DNA of 64,000 bases from NCBI RefSeq assembly GCF_017641085.1, contig NZ_JAEPPI010000003.1, forward strand, positions 634,894 through 698,893. Reading direction: 5' to 3'. Both the position numbers and the translations under genes were made by a program. Source of the DNA: Gracilimonas sp. GTDB lineage: Bacteria > Bacteroidota > Rhodothermia > Balneolales > Balneolaceae. The notes under the pieces were generated by a model. The model was not told the DNA's origin. It saw only the letters and a program-made list of their open reading frames with translations, and made no database searches. Of this stretch, positions 17,636-27,034 are shown piece after piece (the stretch's first letter is position 1; each line of letters begins with the position of its first letter).

Positions 17636-18319
17636 ATGAAATTCAGTAGCACTAAAATTTTATTATTCATTGTTGCAGTATCCTTGGTTTCTGCTTGCAG
17701 CATTTTTAACCCTGATATACAGGTTGAAAAAAGAATAGCTCTTTATTTTGAAGTAGATGAAATAGCGGAAGACCTCCAGGCCGGTGAGGATACTCTCAGA
17801 GTTGACGAATTCAAATTCTCCATTGGTCAGTTTAACCTGAAAGGAGATGACATAGAACTCGGTAGTTCCAACAGTATAAGAGCCTTTATTTTTGGATATG
17901 ATGAGAATGCAACCGACGAGCGCCTGGTGATAGGGGTTGGTTTGACTATAGCCGACAATGCTGTTTTTAACTCTTACACTATGTTTTTACGTCCGGTAGC
18001 ACAAGGGTCTAATATTGTAGATGATGATTTTATAGGTTCCAACGGTAACTATTCTATAATTATAAAGGGAACATACAATGGGAAGAACTTTACCTACAGA
18101 TCTAAAGCGAACTTTACAAAAGAACTGACTTTTGAAGATGTGAAACTAAATGATGATGATGAAACAATCGTCATTATTAAGTCTTTAGACCTTAAAGATG
18201 TGTTTTATGATGAGAATGATAATTTGATTGATCCCACCAATTCTGATAACAGTTCCCAAATAATAGAAAACATTGAAAATTCATTAACCGTCGAAGCCTT
18301 TGCATCAAATGTTCAGTAA
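17636..18319 (+). CDS. Hypothetical lipoprotein
   Basis: 227 residues. Signal MKFSSTKILLFIVAVSLVSAC, acylated Cys followed by SIFNPDIQ. The mature part is acidic and beta-rich (KRIALYFEVDEI, LRVDEFKFSIGQFNLKGDDIEL, NYSIIIKGTYNGKNFTYRSKANFTKEL). It looks like the lipoproteins often found with susCD loci that carry a one-domain beta-sandwich. No family name can be given. It sits beyond the operon terminator, so it may be expressed by read-through or its own promoter; convergent with GWxTD paralogue 2. Confidence 0.65.
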   Translation: MKFSSTKILLFIVAVSLVSACSIFNPDIQVEKRIALYFEVDEIAEDLQAGEDTLRVDEFKFSIGQFNLKGDDIELGSSNSIRAFIFGYDENATDERLVIGVGLTIADNAVFNSYTMFLRPVAQGSNIVDDDFIGSNGNYSIIIKGTYNGKNFTYRSKANFTKELTFEDVKLNDDDETIVIIKSLDLKDVFYDENDNLIDPTNSDNSSQIIENIENSLTVEAFASNVQ

Positions 18320-18403
18320 GTAGCAGGGCTTCAGGATTACTACAGTGAGGAACCGGGATAGTCTGTGGATTCAAGAACTTTACTCTTTGTGATAAAAGAA
18401 TGG

Positions 18404-18428
18404 TGACCCTGAACTTAAGTCAGGGTCA
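18404..18428. repeat. Perfect 9-bp palindrome (REP-like) between convergent genes
   Basis: TGACCCTGA (18404-18412) and TCAGGGTCA (18420-18428) are exact inverted repeats around ACTTAAG. There is no T tract, so it is a weak terminator candidate; it resembles short dispersed palindromes common at gene ends in this bacterial group. Confidence 0.7.
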
Positions 18429-18536
18429 GAAGAGAGGGTTAGTTCATTCAGGCCATTCATTGGACGGGTAATCTGTCAGATGGATTTCATAAACTGATGT
18501 ATTTAGGGTAAGAAGATTATTATAGAGAGTTCAGGA

Positions 18537-19967
18537 CTATAAGTTCCTGGTCAAAATACTTCCATTCAGCCAATGGTTTATCTGCTGATATTGTACCTGA
18601 TGGTAAAAGCCATTGCGTTGAAGCAGGTAGTTATAGAAAGGATAATACTTTGACTTCAGTTTGGACTGATTAAAAAGAAAAGTTTTTTCCGGATCGTTTT
18701 GGTTGTAGGAATAAGACCAAACCATTTGATCTGAAAAACTGTCGCTATACCAGGGTGGACCAAATAAAATGTAGATCATCCCCGGGTCTGTTTTCCAGCC
18801 TTCCTTAAAATTAGAAAATTGCTTGTTGGCCTCCTCTACGCGTTCGTAATACAGAGAGATGACATTCCGTGCCATATTTGAGTTCTGAATATTGGAGAGC
18901 CAAAACCGATCGATAGCTTTTTTCATTTTTTCCGGATCTTCGATCGCCATTAGTTTTTCATACTCTTTCTCCTCCATTAAATAAGCAAGAGGTCGAGCCA
19001 GCTCTTTGGCCGTTTTCAAAGAAGGGTAGTTGGGGCTCTTGATACCGAAATCTCTGGCCTTATAAAGTTCATTCTCTTCCCCTTCATTGGCAGTAACCTC
19101 AAGTCTGTAATTTCCCCGGTCAAGATTTGCAAATTCAAATTCGATTAAAACGCTTCCGGTTTGGTCAAGCGTACGGGTTGAGGTTTGAATGACTTCATAA
19201 TCATCATACTCGATACCACGGTACTGAATGCTGGAGGGCGAATAATTATTAAAGTGCATAGGGCGGGCAATGGTCGTGTCCGATTTAAACTTAATAAGCC
19301 GTGATTCTATATCCAGAGGGTCATCGGGTTTGTTGTTGGTAACCTGAAATACGAATTTCAAAGAATCGATCTTTGAGGGAATATCATAGGTGGTGGCCTG
19401 ATTAAAGCTTTCCTGTGAGCTATCCGTATTTTTACCCAAAATTCTGATTTCCGTGATGTGGGAAATATTATCAGAAGGATCTGGCAGTTCAGTTTTACTG
19501 GTTCGCAGGGTACTCTTGCCGGATTTTTGATCCGTCACCATGGTTTGAATTTCGTATGTGCCGGGAGATACTGTGAATGACTCTTCAAACCGAAAAACTT
19601 CCTGATTGTTAATAATGCTTTGGTCTGCTCTTCTTACCGTTTGAATAAATTCTCGTCTTTTGGGAGGTTCACTTTCATCAGAGGTACTTCTGATCAGGAT
19701 TTCTACCAGGATGCTTGCTTCAAATACGCTGTCTTTTTGGGAATAGACCAGGCTTCCATACACAACATTTCCGGAAACAATGATTTTGGGAGTGTTTGAT
19801 TCAGTAATCTGGCCGGAAGTTGCCAATCTGAGTTCAGGCAATCCCGGCTGATAGTTATACCCTGACCCCCGGTCAATATCATCAACATATTGGTTTGAGC
19901 AACCCTGAAAAACCAAAAGTATAAGTAGGCTAAGAACAAAGGGGGTAATTCTATATAATTGAATCAT
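18537..19967 (-). CDS. GWxTD domain lipoprotein (paralogue 2)
   Basis: 476 residues. Lipoprotein signal MIQLYRITPFVLSLLILLVFQGC, then SNQYVDDIDRGSGYNYQPGLPELR, the N-terminal block shared with the other two. The same order follows: a beta-rich middle (TTYDIPSKIDSLKFVFQVTN, RLIKFKSDTTIARPM, SSIQYRGIEYDDYEVIQTSTRTL), the helical segment MAIEDPEKMKKAIDRFWLSNIQNSNMARNVISLYYERVEEANK, then the signature FSNFKEGWKTDPGMIYILFGPPW. It is divergent from the second susC-type gene and convergent with the lipoprotein before it. Function unknown; envelope-located by its lipobox. Confidence 0.85.
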   Translation of the reverse strand: MIQLYRITPFVLSLLILLVFQGCSNQYVDDIDRGSGYNYQPGLPELRLATSGQITESNTPKIIVSGNVVYGSLVYSQKDSVFEASILVEILIRSTSDESEPPKRREFIQTVRRADQSIINNQEVFRFEESFTVSPGTYEIQTMVTDQKSGKSTLRTSKTELPDPSDNISHITEIRILGKNTDSSQESFNQATTYDIPSKIDSLKFVFQVTNNKPDDPLDIESRLIKFKSDTTIARPMHFNNYSPSSIQYRGIEYDDYEVIQTSTRTLDQTGSVLIEFEFANLDRGNYRLEVTANEGEENELYKARDFGIKSPNYPSLKTAKELARPLAYLMEEKEYEKLMAIEDPEKMKKAIDRFWLSNIQNSNMARNVISLYYERVEEANKQFSNFKEGWKTDPGMIYILFGPPWYSDSFSDQMVWSYSYNQNDPEKTFLFNQSKLKSKYYPFYNYLLQRNGFYHQVQYQQINHWLNGSILTRNL

Positions 19968-20172
19968 GTGGCGTTTACTCAGTTAGAATTTGTTCTAATT
20001 GGCAGAGACAATCCTGTAAAGGTGGTAGGAAAGTAATTACAAGCCATCATTTATCATAACCAATATCGCCCTGAATATATTTCATTCACAATATATTTTA
20101 CCTAAGAGGCTACAGAACAGGGATCTAATCATACATCTAAATTATTATAGACTATAAGAACGTAAATTAAGG

Positions 20173-20201
20173 TTGAATCAAGTACGTCATTTGGTTATCA
20201 T
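20173..20201 (+). promoter_or_regulatory. Candidate promoter of SusC/SusD operon 2
   Basis: TTGAAT (20173-20178), a 17-base spacer, TATCAT (20196-20201); 42 bases to the ATG, with AGAGG just before it. A good sigma70-like match in the 276-base divergent region. Confidence 0.5.
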
Positions 20202-20243
20202 CGCTTACATTCTTTAACAGAAACATTACAATAGAGGTATAAT

Positions 20244-23200
20244 ATGTTGAAAAAGCTACTTTTCAGTACGATTATGTCCATGGTTTTTATGTCGGCAGCC
20301 TTTGCGCAATCGACAACCATAACCGGGACAGTAACTGATGCAGAAACTGGCGATCCTCTTCCACAGGTTGCAATATACATTGTGGATTTGGCTACTGGTG
20401 CTGCTACTAATATTGATGGCGAATATTCAATAAGTGGTGTTGAATACGGAACCTACACATTTCGTGTGAGTTCGGTAGGTTACATCACCCTTGAACAGGA
20501 AATGACCGTCAATGCAAACAATAACACATTCGATTTTGAACTGGCGCAAGATCTTCAGCTACTTGAAGATGTGGTAGTAACTGCTTTTGGTGTGAGCCGT
20601 GAGCAGAAATCTATCGGTTATTCCGTTCAGGACGTTGACGCCGAACAACTTGCACAAGTTGACCAAAATAGCGTTGTTGGCGCTCTTGGCGGTAAAGTTG
20701 CCGGTGTTCAGGTTGTAGGAAGCCCGACTATGGGTGGATCTGAGCGTATCCGAATCCGTGGTGTTAACGGACTATCTGATGGCCAGCCACTATTCGTAGT
20801 AGATGGTACACCCGTTGATAACAGCTCATTCTTAGTATCAGGTGGTGGGTCTGCCCGAGGTCGTGACCTTGGTAACCTTGCATCCGATATTGACCTGAGC
20901 AGTGTTCAGAACGTTTCGGTACTTAAAGGTGCTGCGGCATCTGCACTGTACGGAAACCGTGCCGCTAATGGTGTAATTCTTATTACCACCAAAAACGGAC
21001 AAATGGGCTCTGACCAACCGGTACGCATTGACTTTTCAAACAGTACACATTTTGAAAACGTGTACATCCTGCCTGATTACCAAAACCAGTACGGTGGTGG
21101 ATATACGCAGGACTTCTTGCAGTACACGGATCCGGCGGATGGCCAAACCTATAATGGTTTGAACTATGCAGCCGATGAGAGCTGGGGTCCAAGAATGGAT
21201 GGTACTATGTATCGCCCATGGTGGTCTTGGTTTGATCATGACTTTGACGGAGACGGACAAAGCGATTATGGAACAGAAATTCCTATGGAAGCCAACCCGG
21301 ATAATGTTCGTAACTTCTACGAAACCGGTGTTCGTATTTCGAACAAGCTTTCCATCTCCGGTGGTTCAAGCAATGCAGCGTATCGTGCAGGCGTGAATCA
21401 CACTAATCAAACCGGTGTGTATCCGAATTCCGATCTTGATAAAACAGCTATTAACTTCAATGGATCATTGAATCACAATAACAAGCTGACTTCAAGTATC
21501 GCATTCAACTATGTGAACACACAAGGTAAAGGCCGACCTGCAACCGGATATTCAGCTGCTCAGGGTAACCCTGCTCAGTCTATGAATCAGTGGTTCCAGC
21601 GACAGCTGCGAATGGATTACCTGAAGCAGTACGAGCAGGATAACGGTACTAAGATGTCCTGGAATATTCGATCTAATACGAATACTCGTCCGCTTTATTG
21701 GGATAGCCCATATTTCTCTGTTTATGAAAACGTACAGCAGGATGACCGGGATCGTGTATATGGAAACTACAATCTTTCCTATAACGTGAATGAGAACATT
21801 GAACTGCTTGGTAAATTACACCTTGACCAGTATTCATTCACTGTAGAAGATCGTATTGGAAGTGGAGGTCTTGAAGAAGACTGGTACTACATTGCTCAGC
21901 GTTCTCGCCGAGAAGTGAACTATGAGCTTGGTGCTCGCTTCAACCAGGACTTTGAAGATATTTCTGTTTCCGGTTATTTAGGAAGTAATATTCTTACGCA
22001 GGACTACAGCTCTGTAATCCAGCAAACTGTTGGTGGTCTTTCCACTCCAAACTTCTTTAACATTGATGCTTCGGTTAACCGACCGGATGTAACCAGCTAT
22101 AAAGAGCAGAAAGAAGTTCGCAGTTTATTTGGTACAGCTACACTTGGTTTCAGAGACTTTATTTATGTTGAAGGTTCTCTGAGAAATGACTGGTCTTCTG
22201 CACTGCCTGAAGACAATAACTCATATCTGTACTATGGACTTTCAGGAAGTTTAATCTTCACTGAATTTGATCTGTTCGACAATCAGGATATCCTGAGCTT
22301 TGGTAAGCTGAGAGCTTCTATTGCACAGGTAGGTAGTGATCTGGATCCTTACCGAATCCTGCAGACATTCAATAGTGCTACTCCATACGGAAGTCAGCCT
22401 ACACAGTCTATCCCGAATGTGCTTTCTAACCCTGACTTGAAGCCGGCGATTTCTTCCGACTACGAGTTTGGTGTTGACTTGCGCTTCTTTAACGGGAGAC
22501 TGCGCACAGACGTTAACTATTACAACTCTGTACGTGAAGATGAAATCATTCAGCTGGATGCACCCGGATCAAGTGGATATAACGCCACCTTGGTTAACGC
22601 CGGTGAATTTGAAACTACCGGTTGGGAAGTTGCTGTTGGAACCACTCCAATTGAGTCCAGAGATCTGTCTGTTGATATGACCGTTAACTGGTCAGCAAGT
22701 ACATCCCGTGTTGTTAAACTTGCTGAAGGTATTGATACCCGACTGCTTGAAAGTGCATTCTTCGGTCTTCAGTTATATGCTGAAGAAGGCAAAGAGTGGG
22801 GTAGAGCCATTACTTCCGGTGGATACGGTGGAACACTCCGTCATGAGAACGGTAAGCCAATCGTTAATGCTTCCGGAACTGCTTATGAGCTGGAAACCAA
22901 CAAAGACTTAGGAAATATTCTTCCTGATTGGAATGGTGGTTTCGACCTTGATGTAAACTACAAGAACTTCTCATTAGGAGCTTTTGTACAATTCCAGAAA
23001 GGCGGAAAATTCTATTCTATCTCAAGAATGTTCGGTGCTTACTCCGGTCTGACCCAGGAAACTGTTGGAAACAACAATTTGGGTAACCCTGTACGTGATC
23101 CGGTTCTTGACGCTAATGGAAATGAAGTGGTTTCCGTACCTGTAGGAAGTGCAAACTCTGCTTCAGGTGGTATGCTTCTGGAAGGAGTTGACTCCAATGG

Positions 23201-23525
23201 TAATGAGGTTGCTTATCTTGTAGATGCGCCAACTTACTGGCTGAACAAGTTCTTCAACAAAGAAGAATGGCTGGAAGATGCAAGCTACATTAAGCTTAGA
23301 GAAGTATCTCTAACGTACAACATTCCTGTTAGTACCATTGAGCGACTGCCTCTGTCTCGTGCAAGCGTTTCGCTTGTAGCTATGAATCCATTATTAATCT
23401 ATTCAAGCGTTACCGGTGTTGATCCGTCAGCTATCCAGAACAACGCAAATGGATTTGGATTCTGGGAAGGTGGAACCATACCGGGAACACGCTCCTTCGG
23501 ATTTAATATCAACGTAGGATTTTAA
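20244..23525 (+). CDS. SusC/RagA family TonB-linked outer membrane protein 2
   Basis: 1093 residues. Signal MLKKLLFSTIMSMVFMSAAFAQS. CarboxypepD_reg-like domain (TITGTVTDAETGDPLPQVAIYIVDLATGAATNIDG). Plug with VTAFGVSREQKSIGYSVQDVDAEQL, GALGGKVAGVQVVGSPTMGGSERIRIRGVNGLSDGQPLFVVDGTPVDN. Barrel ending GTRSFGFNINVGF. The plug differs from SusC 1 (GYSVQDV type versus GSISTIS type), so the two are distinct subfamilies rather than a recent duplicate. It is 20 bp before a SusD_2-type gene. Expected role: TonB-driven outer-membrane import. Confidence 0.95.
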   Translation: MLKKLLFSTIMSMVFMSAAFAQSTTITGTVTDAETGDPLPQVAIYIVDLATGAATNIDGEYSISGVEYGTYTFRVSSVGYITLEQEMTVNANNNTFDFELAQDLQLLEDVVVTAFGVSREQKSIGYSVQDVDAEQLAQVDQNSVVGALGGKVAGVQVVGSPTMGGSERIRIRGVNGLSDGQPLFVVDGTPVDNSSFLVSGGGSARGRDLGNLASDIDLSSVQNVSVLKGAAASALYGNRAANGVILITTKNGQMGSDQPVRIDFSNSTHFENVYILPDYQNQYGGGYTQDFLQYTDPADGQTYNGLNYAADESWGPRMDGTMYRPWWSWFDHDFDGDGQSDYGTEIPMEANPDNVRNFYETGVRISNKLSISGGSSNAAYRAGVNHTNQTGVYPNSDLDKTAINFNGSLNHNNKLTSSIAFNYVNTQGKGRPATGYSAAQGNPAQSMNQWFQRQLRMDYLKQYEQDNGTKMSWNIRSNTNTRPLYWDSPYFSVYENVQQDDRDRVYGNYNLSYNVNENIELLGKLHLDQYSFTVEDRIGSGGLEEDWYYIAQRSRREVNYELGARFNQDFEDISVSGYLGSNILTQDYSSVIQQTVGGLSTPNFFNIDASVNRPDVTSYKEQKEVRSLFGTATLGFRDFIYVEGSLRNDWSSALPEDNNSYLYYGLSGSLIFTEFDLFDNQDILSFGKLRASIAQVGSDLDPYRILQTFNSATPYGSQPTQSIPNVLSNPDLKPAISSDYEFGVDLRFFNGRLRTDVNYYNSVREDEIIQLDAPGSSGYNATLVNAGEFETTGWEVAVGTTPIESRDLSVDMTVNWSASTSRVVKLAEGIDTRLLESAFFGLQLYAEEGKEWGRAITSGGYGGTLRHENGKPIVNASGTAYELETNKDLGNILPDWNGGFDLDVNYKNFSLGAFVQFQKGGKFYSISRMFGAYSGLTQETVGNNNLGNPVRDPVLDANGNEVVSVPVGSANSASGGMLLEGVDSNGNEVAYLVDAPTYWLNKFFNKEEWLEDASYIKLREVSLTYNIPVSTIERLPLSRASVSLVAMNPLLIYSSVTGVDPSAIQNNANGFGFWEGGTIPGTRSFGFNINVGF

Positions 23526-23545
23526 ATCATAGGAGATAGATTATT

Positions 23546-25024
23546 ATGAACTTTTTAAATAAAAATTATATGAAAGCCGTAAAAAGCATAGTTCTTGTTA
23601 CATTAGTGACCGTTCTATTTGCGAGCTGTGATGATTTTGGAAACATTAATACGGATCCAAACAACCCATCACAGGTAAGAACTGAGTTATTGCTTACGAA
23701 TGCTCAGAAAAGCATGGATAGTAAGGTTGGCGCCGTAATGGGAACTCTTTGGGTGCAGTATATTGGGGAAACTCAGTACACTGACGACCAGGAGTACCGT
23801 AACGTGAACGCCGACTTTAACGGATGGTACACAGGTCCACTACAGGATCTGCAGACCATTATTGATCTGAATTCTAACCCGGAAACAGCCGGTAGCGTAC
23901 TTTCAGGTGGTAGCAATGCCAACCAGATCGCTGTAGCTCGTATTCTGAAGGCCTATTTCTACATGATGATCACTGATCGTTGGGGAATGGTTCCTTACTC
24001 TGAAGCACTTCAGGGTAGAGAAAACCTTCAGCCTGCTTACGATGCACAGGACGCTATCTACTCTGATCTTATTGCAGAGTTGAAAGCAGCGGCTGAGCAG
24101 ATTGATCCGAATTCCGCAGCTGTTGTGGGAGATATCATCTTTGAAGGTGATATGGATCAGTGGGCAGCTTTTGCAAACAGCCTTCGTGCACGTGCTGCAC
24201 TGCGCCTGTCTGAAGCAAATGCTTCTTTAGGCTCTACAGAATTCGCAGATGCCGTTAGTGATGGCATTATTCAGGAAGATGTTATGTATCCGTATTTATC
24301 CAATGCGGATAACGAAAACCCATGGTACAGTCGGTTCCGTACTCGAACTGACTATGCTATCCATAAAACGATAGCGGATACCATGAAATCCCTGAATGAC
24401 TACCGAATCCTGGTATATGCAAACCCTGCTCCGGATGAAGACAACGGAGACAGTGAAGTGACCTTTGATGAAATTGAAGGAATACCTTTCTTGCAGAATG
24501 CTGGTAACCTTCCGAACTCGGCGATTTCATTCCCGGGATCGGCCATAGGAGCCGGTGGACCCGGAGTTGGGCAGCAGGACGCTCCACTTCCAATTATCAC
24601 CGTAGCTGAAATGGAGTTTGCGCAAGCAGAAGCCGTTGAGCGTGGTTGGATTACCGGAGTAGCTGCAGATCATTACAATGCAGGTATCGAAGCTTCCTGG
24701 AATCAATGGGGCGTATTCGATCAAGCTAATTTCAATGCTTATCTTGCAAATCCTGAAGTTGCTTACAGTTCTACAACTTGGGAAGAGCAGATTGGCTACC
24801 AGAAATGGCTGGCATTGTTTCCAAACGGCTACGAAGCATGGTCTGAATGGAGACGCTTAGGTTATCCTGATTTAGAGCCAAACGAGTGGGGGGTATTGAA
24901 TCAAATACCTGTACGTTTTACGTACCCAACTTCTGAGGCGACTAACAATACGGAGAACTACAACGCTGCTGTTGATGCTCAGGGACCTGATTCACCACTT
25001 ACTAACGTATGGTGGGATCAATAA
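23546..25024 (+). CDS. SusD/RagB family lipoprotein 2 (SusD_2-like)
   Basis: 492 residues. Signal through VTVLFASC, acylated Cys, then DDFGNINTDPNNPSQVRTELLLTNAQKSM, the N-terminal signature of the SusD_2 group. Later ILKAYFYMMITDRWGMVPYSEALQG and the C-terminal WLALFPNGYEAWSEWRRLGYPDL block are also typical. AGGAG lies 10 bases before ATG 23546; a second ATG eight codons in is possible. It pairs with SusC 2 to bind and deliver a ligand. Pairing of a GYSVQDV-type SusC with SusD_2 points to a peptide- or protein-type substrate more than to starch, but that is speculative. Confidence 0.92.
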   Translation: MNFLNKNYMKAVKSIVLVTLVTVLFASCDDFGNINTDPNNPSQVRTELLLTNAQKSMDSKVGAVMGTLWVQYIGETQYTDDQEYRNVNADFNGWYTGPLQDLQTIIDLNSNPETAGSVLSGGSNANQIAVARILKAYFYMMITDRWGMVPYSEALQGRENLQPAYDAQDAIYSDLIAELKAAAEQIDPNSAAVVGDIIFEGDMDQWAAFANSLRARAALRLSEANASLGSTEFADAVSDGIIQEDVMYPYLSNADNENPWYSRFRTRTDYAIHKTIADTMKSLNDYRILVYANPAPDEDNGDSEVTFDEIEGIPFLQNAGNLPNSAISFPGSAIGAGGPGVGQQDAPLPIITVAEMEFAQAEAVERGWITGVAADHYNAGIEASWNQWGVFDQANFNAYLANPEVAYSSTTWEEQIGYQKWLALFPNGYEAWSEWRRLGYPDLEPNEWGVLNQIPVRFTYPTSEATNNTENYNAAVDAQGPDSPLTNVWWDQ

Positions 25025-25060
25025 GCCTTAGCTAATCAATTCATTCAATTGATATTTAAG

Positions 25061-25091
25061 AGCTGCTCTCTAACGAGGGCAGCTTTTTTTT
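25061..25091 (+). terminator. Intrinsic terminator of SusC/SusD operon 2
   Basis: AGCTGCTCTC (25061-25070) pairs with GAGGGCAGCT (25075-25084) with one T-G wobble, a TAAC loop and a long T tract. Confidence 0.88.
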
Positions 25092-25513
25092 ATGCCTTGT
25101 ATTCTTACCTGATGTACTTACTATTGTAAGCTATATTCATCTCGAATTCGGGGTATTAATAATTTAGAAAAGGATATCGTTGTTAAGTTGAAAACAGAGA
25201 GGCAATAAAGAAGGAATCGTTTACTGCAATCAGGTATTCACTCTGTTGTAATCTCTCAATGGGATTCATGGAAAATCTTCACGGCCCTACTTTGCCCAAG
25301 TGGTTACAACCTGTCCTGTCATCCCATCGAACTCTGTCCTTAGTCAAAGACAGGTCAGGGATCCGAATCGTTAAAATGGATATATCCTTATTTTCAATTC
25401 TTGTCTTCTAGGATGTGGTGAACGACTCGCTTATTCACCGGAATAGGTTCCGGCATTCGCTAATATTTTTACTACCACTAGAGTTTACATCTGCCTGAGT
25501 ATAATATAGAGTG
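25092..25513. other. Intergenic region with small hairpins between convergent genes
   Basis: About 420 bases with no coding frame. Visible structure: CTGTC (25334-25338) with GACAG (25349-25353); GGTGAA (25417-25422) with TTCACC (25434-25439), running directly into CCGGAA (25438-25443) with TTCCGG (25448-25453). These look like remnants of small palindromic repeats; no clear terminator for the minus-strand gene. Confidence 0.5.
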
Positions 25514-26935
25514 TCAAATATTTGAGTTGATAATACTACCTGACAACCAGAGTTGTTTTACTCTGTACTCTATTTGAAAATAGGTGTTATCTCGTTGAAG
25601 TATGTAGTGGTCGAAAGGATAGAAATCGGATTTTGATTTGCTCCGTTTGAAATAAAACGTGTATTCCGGTAAGCTCGCATTATAGTTGTAAGACCACTGA
25701 ATCTCATTTAAGCTTCGATTCTGGTAAAGCGGTGGGCCAAGTAGGATATAAACCATACCCATATCTGTTTTCCAGCCTTCTTTAAAATTAGAAAAAAGCT
25801 TGTTAGCCTCTTCCACTCGCTGATAGTAAAGAGAGATTATATTTCTGGCGAGGGCTGAATTCTGAATATTACTTAGCCAGAATCGGTCGATTGCTGCCTT
25901 CAAAGAGTCGGAGTTTTCGATGGCCATCAGTTCTTCGTACTCCTTGTCCGGCATCAGGTAGATGAGTGGAGCAGCAAGTTCTTCTGCCGATTTAACGGAT
26001 GGATAGTTGTTACTTTTAATGGAGAAGTCCCGGGCTTTGTACAGGGTTTCCTTATCGTTTAGGTTTGGGCTTACTTCAAACCGATAATTGCCCCTTGGAA
26101 GATTCTCAAAAGCAAACTCAATAGTCACATTGCCGGGCTGGCTAAGCTGGCGTTGAGTGCTTTGTATAACTTCGAAGTCACGATAGTCAATGCCTTTATA
26201 TTTAATGCTCGAAGAAGATCTGTTCACAAAGCTCATGGGGGAGGAGTAGGAACTGTCTGAGCGGAATTTAATTAACCGGGCCTGTAGAGTAACAGGATCG
26301 GAGGTGGAATTGAATAACTGAAATTCAAATTTAAGGCTGTCGGCGGCAAGGCTTACATCGTAAGTCGTAACCGGGAAAAAGTTATTATTGAGCTCTTCCG
26401 CTTTAGCAAAAATCCGGATATTGGTAATATTCGTTACTTCTTCTTCTAAATCCGGCAGGTTTACTTCATCACTTCTTATGGTGGTTTTACCGGTGGCCTG
26501 ATCAGTAGCTGCTACGGTTACGGCGTAATTGCCCGGGGATACATTAAACTCTTTGTTAAACAGGTAAATGTCGTCTTCAAAACCGCTGGTTGATAAGGAT
26601 CGATCCAATTTGATGGGGTAGTTAAAAGACTCAGCCTTATTTTGGTCTGTGTTTCTAATCTCAATTTCAATGCTCACTTTAGCCTGTAAGTTGTCTTCGT
26701 CTTTTTTGAATACCAGGCTGTTTTTGGGGATACTTCCTGAAACCAATAATTTAAGTTGTTGACTGGAACTGATTACTCCGGCTATTTCAGTTCTCAATTC
26801 AGGGTGGCCGGGTTGGTATGCATAATCAGACCCTCGTTTAACATCTTCTATATAAGAACTGTTACAACCTGAAATCAGAAGTAGTAAACCTATGAGGGAA
26901 AGGGAGTAAAAAAAATCTCTGGGTAGTAATTTCAT
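25514..26935 (-). CDS. GWxTD domain lipoprotein (paralogue 3)
   Basis: 473 residues. Lipoprotein signal MKLLPRDFFYSLSLIGLLLLISGC, then NSSYIEDVKRGSDYAYQPGHPELR. The same middle and helical blocks as the other two are present (TTYDVSLAADSLKFEFQL, SSSIKYKGIDYRDFEVIQSTQRQL, LMAIENSDSLKAAIDRFWLSNIQNSALARNIISLYYQRVEEANK), then FSNFKEGWKTDMGMVYILLGPPL. GAGG lies seven bases upstream of the start. Paralogues 2 and 3 share more text with each other than with 1 (for example FWLSNIQNS versus FWLKNINNS). It is divergent from pyk and convergent with susD-type gene 2. Confidence 0.85.
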   Translation of the reverse strand: MKLLPRDFFYSLSLIGLLLLISGCNSSYIEDVKRGSDYAYQPGHPELRTEIAGVISSSQQLKLLVSGSIPKNSLVFKKDEDNLQAKVSIEIEIRNTDQNKAESFNYPIKLDRSLSTSGFEDDIYLFNKEFNVSPGNYAVTVAATDQATGKTTIRSDEVNLPDLEEEVTNITNIRIFAKAEELNNNFFPVTTYDVSLAADSLKFEFQLFNSTSDPVTLQARLIKFRSDSSYSSPMSFVNRSSSSIKYKGIDYRDFEVIQSTQRQLSQPGNVTIEFAFENLPRGNYRFEVSPNLNDKETLYKARDFSIKSNNYPSVKSAEELAAPLIYLMPDKEYEELMAIENSDSLKAAIDRFWLSNIQNSALARNIISLYYQRVEEANKLFSNFKEGWKTDMGMVYILLGPPLYQNRSLNEIQWSYNYNASLPEYTFYFKRSKSKSDFYPFDHYILQRDNTYFQIEYRVKQLWLSGSIINSNI

Positions 26936-27034
26936 GGTGAGGCCTCTTTTTTAAAAAACAATTCACAATGATTGTAACATTTAACCTATCTTAACTATGT
27001 TAAAACACTTGCTCACTTTAAATAAACACTCTAT

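Noticed and set aside
12478-25024. Recent duplication of one SusC/SusD locus to give the second
   Set aside because: The two SusC plugs and the two SusD proteins belong to visibly different subgroups (SusD versus SusD_2-like), so they are not recent copies.
25092-25513. Non-coding RNA or riboswitch in the hairpin-rich gap
   Set aside because: Stems are only five or six pairs long and no known riboswitch core is seen; more likely decayed repeats.
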